The notes: a model not told the origin generated them from the sequence alone. A stretch of DNA of 64,000 nucleotides from Pseudaeromonas sp041441555 (GCA_041441555.1 JASDSW010000035.1:1-64000), one strand, 5' to 3'; counted from the first letter of the stretch, positions 16,837-26,087 are shown. Made by a program: numbers and translations.

Positions 16837-17601
16837 TTACCACTTACGCTTGGGTTGGAATAGCACATCCAGATCGTCTTTCTTCTCGTTGAGCTCGTCG
16901 ATCTCTTTTTGATTGGCTTGTTCGAGTTGTTCGGTCATCTCGCGCAGTGACAGGCGCATCTCCTCCTCGCGGGCAATGAGCCAGGCATCCTTGTCATGAA
17001 CCGATGCCAGGGTGGAGATCCCCTTGGTCAGCATCTGTTTGGCACTGCCATATTGGCGCTGCAAGCGCGCCTCAACCGTGCGCTGCAGCAGGTTGGCGAT
17101 GTTGATCTTGAGCAGCAGAAGCTCCAGTCGACGATCTTCGGCCACGAAGGCTTGCGGATCGATCTTGCCCTTGTTGTGCTCGATGCGCACCACGGCGCGG
17201 ATTTTTTTGACCAGCTGCAGCATCTGCAGGGCCTGGCGATCGGAGTCTGGAGAGCGAAATGAACTCTCTTCGTTGGCCTGATAATGCTCCTGCACATAGT
17301 TGATCTGCGCCGTGACATCCTGGATGCGTTGCCGTACCGAGTTGAGGCTGGGATTGATCTGGGCGATGGCCCGCAAGGCGTCGAGGATCCGATTTTGCAG
17401 CAGGAGGACGAGTGTCTTGGTGTAGGGCAGTCGACTGGCGTTGAGCAACAGTTCATCGGCTTCGTCGATGATCAGCTTCTGTCTGGACATCAGAATGCGG
17501 CGGTCGGTTTCCTGCTTTTGCTTGTATTGCTGCACTATGTTGTAGGTGATGACCAAGAACAGCAAGGCTCCGATGGATAGTAGTATCAGTGTTAATACCA
17601 T
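16837..17601 (-). CDS. Membrane-anchored coiled-coil protein of unknown function
   Basis: 254 residues. Residues 1-22 (MVLTLILLSIGALLFLVITY) form one transmembrane anchor. The rest is charged and mostly helical, with heptad-like stretches KQKQETDRRILMSRQKL and REMTEQLEQANQKEIDELNE. It probably sits in the inner membrane with a cytoplasmic helical domain. No catalytic motif was found, and no function is known to me for this family. It is monocistronic and divergent from cysB. Confidence 0.65.
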   Translation of the reverse strand: MVLTLILLSIGALLFLVITYNIVQQYKQKQETDRRILMSRQKLIIDEADELLLNASRLPYTKTLVLLLQNRILDALRAIAQINPSLNSVRQRIQDVTAQINYVQEHYQANEESSFRSPDSDRQALQMLQLVKKIRAVVRIEHNKGKIDPQAFVAEDRRLELLLLKINIANLLQRTVEARLQRQYGSAKQMLTKGISTLASVHDKDAWLIAREEEMRLSLREMTEQLEQANQKEIDELNEKKDDLDVLFQPKRKW

Positions 17602-17766
17602 AGTGGCTCCAGACCTCTCCTGGTCAGCTCCAACGCTAATCTGTTGATACTACTATAACTCACATGACCGAGGTAGGAACACGGCTTGCTGTCGAGGAGT
17701 TGCCGGGGGACCTGGTTTTGTGCAGTGAGTCACTTGGGGTCGATTCATTGGAATCCGAATGCCCGT

Positions 17767-17776
17767 NNNNNNNNNN
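17767..17776. other. Assembly gap (10 N) inside cysB
   Basis: Ten N separate two contigs. The sequence to the right enters CysB at about residue 27, while the sequence to the left does not encode the CysB N-terminus in any frame. The true gap must therefore be larger than ten bases, by at least about 80 nt. Confidence 0.9.
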
Positions 17777-18677
17777 CCTCTACACCTCCCAGCCTGGGAT
17801 CAGCAAGCAGGTGCGGATGCTGGAGGATGAACTCGGGGTTCAGATTTTTGAGCGCAGTGGCAAACACCTGACGCAAATTACGCCGGCCGGCCGCGATATC
17901 CTGCGGATTTCTCAGGAGATCCTGGCCAAGGTGGAGAGCATCAAATCGGTGGCCGGTCAGTTCACCAATCCCGAACAGGGGACGCTGAACATCTCCACCA
18001 CCCACACCCAGGCGCGCTATGCCTTGCCGGAGGTGATCCGGGCCTTCATCAAGCGTTACCCGCAGGTCTCCTTGCACATGCACCAAGGCTCACCGGCCCA
18101 GCTGAGCGAGTCGGTGGCCAAGGGCACCACGGATTTTGCGATTGCCACCGAGGCGCTGCACCTGTACCAGGATCTGGTGATGTTGCCCTGCTACCACTGG
18201 ACCCGCTGTCTGCTGGTGCCCAAGGGTCACCCGCTGACCGAGCTCACGCGGGTGGAAATTGCCGATCTGGCCCGTTTCCCGCTGGTCACCTATACCTTCG
18301 GCTTTACCGGCCGCTCGGAGCTCGATTCGGCGTTTGCCCGTGCCGGCATGGAGCCGCGGATCGTCTTCACCGCCACCGATGCCGATGTCATCAAGACCTA
18401 CGTCAAGATGGGCTTGGGGGTTGGGGTGATCGCCAGCATGGCGATCGATCCGACCGAAGACGCCGATCTGGTGAAACTGGATGCGACTCACCTGTTTCAG
18501 TCCAGCACCACCAAAATCTGCTTCCGGCGCGGCATCTTCTTGCGCAGCTATATGTATGACTTCATGGAGCGTTTCGCGCCGCACCTGACCCGCGAGCTGG
18601 TCGACAAGGCGTTGGCACTCAAGACCCCCTATGAGGTGGATCAACTGTTTGAAAATATCGTGCTGCCGGTGCGTTGA
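17777..18677 (+). CDS. cysB: LysR-type regulator CysB (5' end lost in assembly gap)
   Basis: The 300 residues after the gap are clearly CysB. They begin LYTSQPGISKQVRMLEDELG (recognition helix of the winged HTH) and continue with TTHTQARYALPEVI, LHMHQGSPAQL and FAIATEALHLY in the inducer-binding domain. TYTFGFTGRSELD and FTATDADVIKTYVKMGLGVG follow. CysB activates sulfate assimilation and cysteine biosynthesis genes when N-acetylserine is present. About 26 N-terminal residues should precede the gap but are absent. The residues that can be translated left of the gap are not CysB. A 13-bp hairpin terminator follows the stop. Confidence 0.93.
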
Positions 18678-18695
18678 GTCCTACGCGACTGCAGC

Positions 18696-18725
18696 CAAGA
18701 AGGTCGCCTGCGGGCGACCTTCTTG
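18696..18725 (+). terminator. Hairpin terminator after cysB
   Basis: CAAGAAGGTCGCC (18696-18708) pairs with GGCGACCTTCTTG (18713-18725) around a TGCG tetraloop. The T run after it is weak. Confidence 0.7.
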
Positions 18726-18772
18726 ATTTGGGCAACAGATTTTAATTCGGCGCCAGGGCAGACCGGCGGCGG

Positions 18773-21385
18773 ATGACAAGAGGTAACCATCGGGTGAACA
18801 CATTTCGCTTATGGCCATCCGGCCTCTGGGTGAGCTGGGATGCTCAGGCGCTCTCTTGGGCGCCGACCAAGGAGCAATTACAGGCCGGCGGACGCCAGCA
18901 ACCCTGGCTGCAGATGGATGAACCCAAGCTGCACTGGTGTGCGGTCTCCCTGAGCGGCAAGCAGGCGGCGCTTGAGCTGCGTTGGCTGTGGCCCTGGCAG
19001 GCGTGGCGTCTGCATCGACTCTGTCTGCGCTTTTGGCTCGCGGTGCACGGTCGTGAGCTGACTCTGGTCTGTCGTCAGTTGCGTCAACAGACTCAGAGTC
19101 GCTTCTTGCGCGCCGCCCAATGGCCCGAATGGCAGACACGGGGGGCGCAGTTGCTAGTGCGCTATCAGGCTCTGGAGGCCCATCCGCTGGAGCCGGCGGC
19201 GCAACAGGCGTTGCAATGGCTGCGGGCGTTGCAAGAGCCTGAGGCCTTGGCGCATCTGCAACAACGCCATTGCCAACAGGTGCTACGCCGTCACGCCTCC
19301 CTGTTTGACACCCTGGAGAGTCATCCGCTGACACCCAGTCAGCGGCAGGCTTGTGTGATTGATGAGGCGGCCAATCTGGTTCTGGCCGGGGCGGGCAGCG
19401 GCAAGACCAGCGTTCTGGTGGGACGGGCGGCCTATCTGCTCTCGGCTCAGTTGGCGCGCCCGGCCGAGATCCTGTTACTGGCCTTTGGCAAACAGGCGGC
19501 CGACGAGATGGCGCAACGAATCGCCCAGCGCCTGCCGGAGTTGCCGGCCGGTGAGCCGTTGTGCGCCACCACCTTTCATNNNNNNNNNNCCTTTCATGCG
19601 CTGGGTTTGCTGATCATTGAGACGGTGGAGGGGGCGCGGCCGAGAATTTCCCCGCTGGCCGAGGAGGCAACCCAGCGGCGAGCGCTGAGCAAGGAGGCGT
19701 TTGAGCAGGCGCTGGACGATCCGAATTACCGCGGCTATCTCCTCGATTATCTACGCCGTTATCTCTATCCACGGACCGATCCCATGCTGTTTGCCAGCCG
19801 CGCCGAGTACCTGAGCAAGCTGGAGGCCGAGGATCTGCAGAGTCTCAAGGGCGAGAAGATGGTCAGTCTGGCCGAGGTCGAGATCGCCAACTGGCTGTTT
19901 CGCCAAGGCATCGAATACGGTTATCGCGTCCCCTGGCCCCATGCCAAGCCGGCGCCGGCGTTTTGCGAGGTGGTGCCGCAGTTCTATCTGCCGGAGCACG
20001 GCGTCTGGATCCGCCATCTGGCGCTGGATCGCCAGGGCAAAGCCGAGCCCTGGCAAGACGGTGCCGGTTACCAGCAGGCTGCCGAGTCGCTGCGTCAGGC
20101 GGCTGCGTCGGTGCCGCTGCTCGATACCTTTTATTGGCAGTGGGCGAGTCGGCGTCTGGAATCGGCTCTGGCGAAGGGGCTCGAGAAGTTGGGGGTGCAC
20201 TGGCAGCCGTTGCCGGAGGAAGCGGTGCTCGCCACATTGCGCGAATGGGGGCGGCTCGATGAGCTGGTGGTGCAACTCGACGAGATGTTGGGCCACTACA
20301 AGGCGGGCCATTTTGATCGCGAGCGGCTCAAACAGCAGTTGGCCCAATCGGCGGATCCGCGCCGGGCCAAGGCGGCGCTGACCCTGTTGAAGCCGCTGCT
20401 GAGTGCCTATCAGGCCCAGCTCTCGGCGCAGAAGTCGCTGGATTTTGACGATCTGATCAACCGGGCCATCGACTATGTCACTAAGGGGCGCTTCGTGCCG
20501 CGCTGGCGTTTCATCCTGGTGGATGAATTTCAGGATATCTCGGAGCCCAGAGCCCGCCTGATCCGCCTGCTACGGGATCGTGGGCCTCAGACGTCGCTGT
20601 TTTGCGTCGGCGATGACTGGCAGGCGATCTACCGTTTCACCGGCGCCGATCTGAGCCTGACGACCCGCTTCGCCGATTACTTTGGCCCCTCGGCGCAGCG
20701 GGTACTCGACACCACTTTCCGCTTCAACAGCGCCATCGGCGAGGTGGCCAACCGCTTTGTGCAGGCCAACCCGGCGCAGTTACCGAAAACCCTGGCGACG
20801 CGGGAGCAGGCTGATGGCCCGCGGGTCTGTCTGTGCTGGCAGCGCGAGTCCGAGAGCAAAACCCGAGGGCTTGAGCTTATGCGCCAGATATTGACGCGTA
20901 TCAGTGAGGAGGCCGCGGCCGCACCGCGGCGGGTCTACCTGCTGGCTCGTTTTCGTTTCTCGCTGCCCGATGAGCAACAGCTGGCTCATCTGCGGCAGCA
21001 GTTTCCGCATCTTGGCATTGAGGCGATGACCATTCATGCGGCCAAGGGCAAGGAGGCGGATCAGGTGATCCTCTGCGGCCTGAGTCAGGGGCGTTTTGGT
21101 CTGCCGTCGCAGAAGGAGACTCACCCGCTCATCGAGGCGTTGCTGCCGCCCGCCGAGCCGTTTGCCCATGCCGAAGAGCGGCGGCTCTTCTACGTGGCTC
21201 TGACCCGGGCTCGCCAGCAGGTCTACTTGCTGGCCGACGAACGGCGACCCTCGCCCTTTGTGCAGGAGCTGCTCGAGGGCGGCTACCCGCTGGCGCGGAT
21301 GGATGAGCCGTCGACGCGCTCCACGCATCCAATTCTTGAGAAAAAGGAAGGTGTGGCCGCTACACCGCAGAAGATGCCGGCCTAG
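18773..21385 (+). CDS. helD: DNA helicase IV (HelD/UvrD-like) with extra internal domain; contains spurious gap
   Basis: A superfamily 1A helicase related to E. coli HelD. Walker A is LVLAGAGSGKTS near residue 203, motif II is ILVDEFQDIS near 583, then VGDDWQAIYRFTG, MTIHAAKGKEADQVIL and FYVALTRARQQVYLL. Up to 10 N interrupt the frame at 19580-19589, but the flanks repeat CCTTTCAT. Collapsing them restores the expected TTFHALG sequence and gives about 864 residues. E. coli HelD is roughly 180 residues shorter. The excess lies after TFHALG and includes AEVEIANWLFRQGIEYGY and FYLPEHGVWIRH, reminiscent of a degenerate PD-(D/E)XK nuclease fold. GTG at 18794 behind AAGAGG is an alternative start. 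Confidence 0.88.
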   Translation: MTRGNHRVNTFRLWPSGLWVSWDAQALSWAPTKEQLQAGGRQQPWLQMDEPKLHWCAVSLSGKQAALELRWLWPWQAWRLHRLCLRFWLAVHGRELTLVCRQLRQQTQSRFLRAAQWPEWQTRGAQLLVRYQALEAHPLEPAAQQALQWLRALQEPEALAHLQQRHCQQVLRRHASLFDTLESHPLTPSQRQACVIDEAANLVLAGAGSGKTSVLVGRAAYLLSAQLARPAEILLLAFGKQAADEMAQRIAQRLPELPAGEPLCATTFHXXXXFHALGLLIIETVEGARPRISPLAEEATQRRALSKEAFEQALDDPNYRGYLLDYLRRYLYPRTDPMLFASRAEYLSKLEAEDLQSLKGEKMVSLAEVEIANWLFRQGIEYGYRVPWPHAKPAPAFCEVVPQFYLPEHGVWIRHLALDRQGKAEPWQDGAGYQQAAESLRQAAASVPLLDTFYWQWASRRLESALAKGLEKLGVHWQPLPEEAVLATLREWGRLDELVVQLDEMLGHYKAGHFDRERLKQQLAQSADPRRAKAALTLLKPLLSAYQAQLSAQKSLDFDDLINRAIDYVTKGRFVPRWRFILVDEFQDISEPRARLIRLLRDRGPQTSLFCVGDDWQAIYRFTGADLSLTTRFADYFGPSAQRVLDTTFRFNSAIGEVANRFVQANPAQLPKTLATREQADGPRVCLCWQRESESKTRGLELMRQILTRISEEAAAAPRRVYLLARFRFSLPDEQQLAHLRQQFPHLGIEAMTIHAAKGKEADQVILCGLSQGRFGLPSQKETHPLIEALLPPAEPFAHAEERRLFYVALTRARQQVYLLADERRPSPFVQELLEGGYPLARMDEPSTRSTHPILEKKEGVAATPQKMPA
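19580..19589. other. Assembly gap (10 N), probably artefactual
   Basis: The bases before the gap (ACCTTTCAT) and after it (CCTTTCAT) share eight identical nucleotides. Removing the N run and one copy deletes 18 nt, keeps the frame and gives the conserved helicase sequence. The two contigs therefore most likely overlap and no DNA is missing. Confidence 0.85.
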
Positions 21386-21621
21386 AGCGCTCGCTCATCA
21401 CAGAGGCTTTGCAGGCGGCAACCGGGCGCCTGCAGGTCAAACAGCATGGGGGAGTCGTTGCCGAGCCGCAGCAGCGTCCGGGCGCTGAAGTGCAACGACG
21501 CCTCGCGATCCGAGGTGGGCGCCACGGACGGCAGCAGTTGCGGCAGCAGCAGGCCGATGCCTAGCAACAGCAGCAGCCAGGCCAACGGTTGGGGACGCGG
21601 GGCGGATGGATGTTGAGCCAT
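21382..21621 (-). CDS. Small single-span membrane hypothetical protein
   Basis: 79 residues from ATG at 21621, which has AGGAG at good spacing. An upstream ATG at 21630 is too close to that site. A Pro-rich start is followed by one membrane segment (LAWLLLLLGIGLLLPQLL) and a soluble tail with two cysteines (PGCRLQSLCDERAL), so the tail is probably periplasmic. It is the last minus-strand gene after the ABC-transporter cassette, 120 bp downstream of the second permease, and overlaps the end of helD by 3-4 bp. No family recognised. Confidence 0.45.
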   Translation of the reverse strand: MAQHPSAPRPQPLAWLLLLLGIGLLLPQLLPSVAPTSDREASLHFSARTLLRLGNDSPMLFDLQAPGCRLQSLCDERAL

Positions 21622-21741
21622 GAGTGACATCTCCTGACACTGTGTCGAGCGATACCTGCAAGGCTACCCGGCGATGATGAAGCTTGTGTGACAGGCCAGC
21701 CGATGAGGGCTAGTGCGGGGCTGGGGCGAGCGCGGCGATAC

Positions 21742-22941
21742 CTATTCGCCATGCAGGGCGACCACCGGATCCTGACGCATGGCGCGTAGGGCGGGGGCGA
21801 TGCCGGCGGCCAACCCCACAAGCGCCGAGCAGAGCAGAGCCAGCAGCAGATAGAGTGGATGCACGGTCAGAGGCAGGGTGGGCAGGAGCAGCGTCAGCAA
21901 TTGCCGGATGGTCAGCAGCAGGGTCACCCCCAAGGCGCCGCCGAGCAGCGCTAGAGCCATCGCCTCCGCCAGAAACAGCAGCAGAAGCAGTCGCCGCGGG
22001 CAACCCAGAGCCTGCAGCAGGCCGATCTCCGGGATCCGCTCCTGCTGGGCGATGCTCATGATGCTGAAGATCCCCACGGCACCGATCAGCAAGGAAACGA
22101 TGCCAAGGCCGCCGATGGCCGCCTTGACGATGGTCAAGATCTTGTCGAGGCTCGCCAGCATGTCCTGCTGGGAGTAGAGGGTGAAATCCTCGCTGCCGTG
22201 GCGGGCGATCATCAGACGTTTGATGGCCGCGCTGATGGTGGCTTCCTCGTAATGGGCGCCATAAACCAGATCGATCTCCTGCAGTCCCTCCTGGTTAAAC
22301 AGCGCCTGGGCGTGGCTGGTTGGGATATAGACCATGTCATCCAGGTCAAATCCGAGAAACTGTCCCTTGGGGGCCATGACGCCGGTGACGCGAAACCGCC
22401 GATCACCGACACGGATCAGTGCCCCCGGAGCGCCCCCCTGCGGAAAGAGCTCTCGGGCCACGGTGGCACCCAGCACCGCATAGGCTCGCGGCATGGCGCT
22501 GTCATCGTTGGGTAAAAAGCGCCCTTCGGCCAGTTGAAAGCGCCAGCCTTGCGCCGCCTGATGGTTGGTGCCGAGGATGGCGGTGTTGCGCGTGAGGCCG
22601 GCTGAGCGGATCTCGCCTTGCCCCTGGATCACCGGAATGGCGGCCTCGATGCCGGGCAAGCGGCGCAGGCTGTCAGCATCGACCAAGAGCAGGGGGCGAC
22701 TGCTGGCCAGGATGCCGGGAGGCCCGCCGCCCGTCTCCGTCTTGCCCGGGGTGACGGCGATGAGGCGCGAGCCAAACTGCGAGAAGCTATCGAGCAAGTA
22801 GAGACGCAGCCCCTCGCCAATGCCGGTGAGGGTGGTGACCGAGGCGATGCCGATGGCAATCCCCAGCGCCGAGAGCAGACTGCGGGTACGCCCCGCTCGC
22901 AGGGCGCACCAGAGCCAGTGCAGCAGATCGGCCACTCTCAT
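21742..22941 (-). CDS. ABC transporter permease, MacB/FtsX family (second permease)
   Basis: 399 residues from ATG at 22941 (MRVADLLHWLWCALRAGR), which overlaps the previous permease gene by 4 bp. The longer upstream frame is overlap only. The topology is one N-terminal helix (LLSALGIAIGIASVTTL), a large periplasmic MacB_PCD-like domain (about residues 45-240), then three C-terminal FtsX helices. These include IVSLLIGAVGIFSIMSIA and a signature QERIPEIGLLQALGCPRRLL. It probably forms a heterodimer with the upstream permease. Substrate unknown. Confidence 0.85.
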   Translation of the reverse strand: MRVADLLHWLWCALRAGRTRSLLSALGIAIGIASVTTLTGIGEGLRLYLLDSFSQFGSRLIAVTPGKTETGGGPPGILASSRPLLLVDADSLRRLPGIEAAIPVIQGQGEIRSAGLTRNTAILGTNHQAAQGWRFQLAEGRFLPNDDSAMPRAYAVLGATVARELFPQGGAPGALIRVGDRRFRVTGVMAPKGQFLGFDLDDMVYIPTSHAQALFNQEGLQEIDLVYGAHYEEATISAAIKRLMIARHGSEDFTLYSQQDMLASLDKILTIVKAAIGGLGIVSLLIGAVGIFSIMSIAQQERIPEIGLLQALGCPRRLLLLLFLAEAMALALLGGALGVTLLLTIRQLLTLLLPTLPLTVHPLYLLLALLCSALVGLAAGIAPALRAMRQDPVVALHGE

Positions 22942-24149
22942 AGCTGACCTCCGCGTAGACTTATCACCGCGTCTTTGCCGGCGGCCTGACGCGCCGGCAA
23001 CCAGCAGAACAACAAACCGGTGGCCAGCGCAGCAAGGATGGCGGCCAGTGTGGCCCACAGCGGGATCTGGATAGGAAAGCTGGGCCACAACGCGGCGGCA
23101 ACCTGCACCGCCAGAAACCCGAACAGGGTGCCGCACAGGGCGCCGAGACCGGCCAGCAGCAGCGCTTCGCTCAGAAACAGCTGCAGGATCAGGCGACTAT
23201 CGGCGCCGAGTGCTTTCAGCAGACCGATCTCGCCGGTGCGCTGATGGGTGCTGACCAGCGCCAGATTCATCATCATGATGCCGGAGACCAGCAGGCTGAT
23301 GGCGCCGATGCCGGCCACCGCCAGGGTCAGCGTCAGCAGGATCTGGTTGAAGGTTTGCAGCATGGCATCCCGCCGCACCACGGTGACATCCAGCACCCCC
23401 TGATGGCGCTCTTGCATGTGTCGCTCCAGCTGGGCAATCAGGGTGCGCGTGTTCTGGCCGGCTAGCGGCTGGATGATGAGGCGAAACAGACCCTGGGTGT
23501 TGAACAGGGATTGGGCGGCGCCCACCGGGATCAGCGCCGCCTCGCTAAAATCCATTCCCAGATTGCTGCTGCGACTGGTGAAGATGCCCACGACCCGGAA
23601 GCGACGATTGTCGAAGCGCACCCACTGACCGACAGCATTCTGATCGGCAAACAGTTCGCGGGCCACGGTCCGCCCCAGCAGGCAGACAGAGTGATCTTCG
23701 GTGGCATCCCCCGGCAGCCACTGCCCCTGCAGCAGACTCAACTGATGGGTAAAGCGCATCTCGTTGCTGGTGCCCAGCAACATGGTCTGCCGGATGCGAG
23801 CCCCCTGTTTGGCCTCGCTGAAGCCCATGATGAGCGGCACCAGGCGCAGATCCGGGATCCGCTGCCCCAGATAGCTCATCTCATCGAGGGTAATGTCGCG
23901 CAGGCTATTGCCGCTGACGGGGGGCAGACCGCCCGTGGTCTCCTTGCGCCCGGGAAACATCACCAGCAGATCCTTACCCAGACCGCTGAATTCGGCGGCG
24001 ACAAAATTGCGGGCGCCCTGACCCAGGGCGGTCATGATCAGCACCGAGGCGACGCTCAGGCTGATGGCCAGGATCAGCAGCAGGGCGCGGCCCCGATGAC
24101 GGCCGAGTGCCAGGCTGGCAAAGCGCAATTGGTCGCCGCGGCGCATCAC
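22938..24149 (-). CDS. ABC transporter permease, MacB/FtsX family (first permease)
   Basis: 403 residues with the same four-helix MacB/FtsX plan: ALLLILAISLSVASVLIMTAL, a periplasmic domain of about 220 residues, then IGAISLLVSGIMMMNLALV and the coupling segment RTGEIGLLKALGADSR. Its periplasmic domain contains SGLGKDLLVMFPGRKE, typical of MacB relatives. Start and stop overlap neighbouring genes by 4 bp, so all four transporter genes are translated from one message. Confidence 0.85.
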   Translation of the reverse strand: MMRRGDQLRFASLALGRHRGRALLLILAISLSVASVLIMTALGQGARNFVAAEFSGLGKDLLVMFPGRKETTGGLPPVSGNSLRDITLDEMSYLGQRIPDLRLVPLIMGFSEAKQGARIRQTMLLGTSNEMRFTHQLSLLQGQWLPGDATEDHSVCLLGRTVARELFADQNAVGQWVRFDNRRFRVVGIFTSRSSNLGMDFSEAALIPVGAAQSLFNTQGLFRLIIQPLAGQNTRTLIAQLERHMQERHQGVLDVTVVRRDAMLQTFNQILLTLTLAVAGIGAISLLVSGIMMMNLALVSTHQRTGEIGLLKALGADSRLILQLFLSEALLLAGLGALCGTLFGFLAVQVAAALWPSFPIQIPLWATLAAILAALATGLLFCWLPARQAAGKDAVISLRGGQL

Positions 24150-24862
24150 GGCTGCTCTCGAGCGGAACTGGGCGATGGCGGAGGGGCCACGGCGCTGTCG
24201 AATTCAATGAGCCCGTCGCGCATCTGGATCTGGCGTCTGGCGCGGGCGCCCAGCCTCGGATCGTGAGTGACGATGACCAGCGTGATCCCCTGTTCGCGGT
24301 TGAGCCGCTCCAGCAGCCGTATCACCTCATCGCCGGAGTGGCTGTCGAGATTGCCGGTGGGTTCATCGGCCAGCAGCAGCCGGGGGGACATGGCCATGGC
24401 CCGGCCGATGGCGACCCGCTGCCGCTGCCCCCCCGAAAGCTCCGAGGGCTTGTGGTCGGCTCGATTGGTGAGCCCCAGTTCGGCCAGCAGGCTGGCCACT
24501 CGTTCCTGGCGCTGAATGGGGTGCATGCCCGCCAGCATCAGCGGCAGCTCGATATTTTCGCGGGCACACAGACGAGGGATGAGATGAAAGGATTGAAACA
24601 CAAAGCCGATGCTTTGGCTGCGCAGCGTCGCCAACTGGGACTCACCGAGCCCGGCGGTGTCGATGCCATCGAGCAGATAGTGGCCGCCATCGGGGCGATC
24701 CAGCAGTCCCAGTACGTTGAGCAGGGTGGATTTCCCGGATCCGGAGGGCCCCATGATGGCGACATATTCACCCGCCTGGATGGTCAGATTGAGTTGCGAC
24801 AGGGCGTGGACTGTTTGCTCGCCGAGCCGAAACTGCCGCTCGATCTGCTGCAGCTGGATCAT
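24146..24862 (-). CDS. ABC transporter ATP-binding protein, LolD/MacB class
   Basis: 238 residues. Walker A is GPSGSGKSTLLNVLG, the Q-loop is in FVFQSFHLIPRL, the signature motif is ELSGGQRQRVAIGRA, Walker B is LLLADEPTGNLDS, and the H-loop is VIVTHDPRLG. This is the class-3 ATPase type that drives mechanotransmission exporters. It overlaps both neighbours by 4 bp and is separate from the permeases, unlike fused MacB. Confidence 0.93.
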   Translation of the reverse strand: MIQLQQIERQFRLGEQTVHALSQLNLTIQAGEYVAIMGPSGSGKSTLLNVLGLLDRPDGGHYLLDGIDTAGLGESQLATLRSQSIGFVFQSFHLIPRLCARENIELPLMLAGMHPIQRQERVASLLAELGLTNRADHKPSELSGGQRQRVAIGRAMAMSPRLLLADEPTGNLDSHSGDEVIRLLERLNREQGITLVIVTHDPRLGARARRQIQMRDGLIEFDSAVAPPPSPSSAREQP

Positions 24863-26013
24863 GGCGCCGACTCCTGCTCCTGCGCGGTGGCGGGTCGATA
24901 TGATTTTTTCGGGTCCACGATCAGCTGTCCGGGTTGTTGCACCAGTTGATCGCCTTCGGATAAACCGCTGCGGATCTCGAGCCAGTTCCAGTTTTCCAGA
25001 CCGAATTCCGGTCGTACCAACTCCAGATGACCATCGCGCAACCGCAGCACCTGGCCATCCTCGCGACGCGCCTCGGCTGGTAGTCGCAACACATTGGTGC
25101 GGCGGGCGATCTCCACCTCGACATCGGCGCTATAGCCGATGAGCAGTGGCAGCTCGGCTGGCTTGGGGCTGAATTCCGCCTCGATCTCGACGGTGCGCGC
25201 CTGCTTTTCCACCTCCTTGACGTAGGGGGCGATCCGGCGCAGTCGTGCCGGGAATTTCTGTCCGGGCAAGGCATCGAGCAAGATGGTGGCACTCTGGCCG
25301 ACCCGCAGCCGGGCGGCATCCACCTCGTCGATAGGGGCCGAGACATAGAGGCAACGATCGTCGATCAGATCGATGACCGGCGGCATGGCGATGCCGGGCG
25401 GCGAGGGGGTCATGTATTCACCCAACTTGGAGTTCACCTCGGCGACTATGCCATCAAAGGGGGCAATCAATTGGCTCTGGCTCAACCGCGCCTCGGCAGT
25501 GGCTACCTGCGCGGCATCGACGCTCGCCTGGGCCTCGGCGGCCTGGCAGGCCAGGCGGCTATGATCCGCCAAGGCCGCTGCCCGCTCGTGCAGGGTCTTG
25601 GAGGTCAGATCCCGGGCGCGCAGTGTTGCCAAGCGCTTGGCTTCGCGCTGATCATACTCGGCCTGGACGCAACTTTGTTCACGCAAGACCCGATTGAGCG
25701 CAGCACTGGCCTGAGTACGTTGCAACTCGGCCTGCAGATCCCGCTGCCAGAGCGTCAGCAGGGGTTGTCCTCGGCTGACGCGATCACCCGCCTGCACCAG
25801 GATCTTGTCCACCACGCCGCCCATCGGCAGGCTGAGGCCGGCGCGTTGGCACGACTTGATGGTACCGGCCCGGGTGTTGACCACACTGCTGATGAGATCG
25901 CCGCGACTAGGCTGCACCAGCTGGGCCGGCAGGGGCGTCGGTCGCAACAGCCAGATCCCCAGCGTTACGCCGACCACCAGGGCAACTCCTGAAACCAGCC
26001 AGCCTCTCTTCAT
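24859..26013 (-). CDS. Periplasmic adaptor protein, HlyD/MacA family
   Basis: 384 residues. An uncleaved N-terminal anchor (VSGVALVVGVTLGIWLL) is followed by a barrel-sandwich (lipoyl) half-motif GGVVDKILVQAGDRVSRGQPLL and an alpha-helical hairpin (about residues 95-165). The second lipoyl half is QLIAPFDGIVAEVNSKLGEY, then beta-barrel and membrane-proximal domains. It should connect the inner-membrane ABC complex to an outer-membrane channel. No TolC-like gene is present here. It is the first gene of the cassette. Confidence 0.88.
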   Translation of the reverse strand: MKRGWLVSGVALVVGVTLGIWLLRPTPLPAQLVQPSRGDLISSVVNTRAGTIKSCQRAGLSLPMGGVVDKILVQAGDRVSRGQPLLTLWQRDLQAELQRTQASAALNRVLREQSCVQAEYDQREAKRLATLRARDLTSKTLHERAAALADHSRLACQAAEAQASVDAAQVATAEARLSQSQLIAPFDGIVAEVNSKLGEYMTPSPPGIAMPPVIDLIDDRCLYVSAPIDEVDAARLRVGQSATILLDALPGQKFPARLRRIAPYVKEVEKQARTVEIEAEFSPKPAELPLLIGYSADVEVEIARRTNVLRLPAEARREDGQVLRLRDGHLELVRPEFGLENWNWLEIRSGLSEGDQLVQQPGQLIVDPKKSYRPATAQEQESAP

Positions 26014-26087
26014 CCACCACTCCTTCGTGTGCTCTTTCTATCCATTGTGACGGTTATCGCGGCGCCATGCCTTGATGCACTGCGCAG

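Noticed and set aside
17664..17766. Apparent N-terminal extension of CysB left of the gap
   Set aside because: The residues do not resemble the CysB N-terminus; continuity across the N run is accidental.
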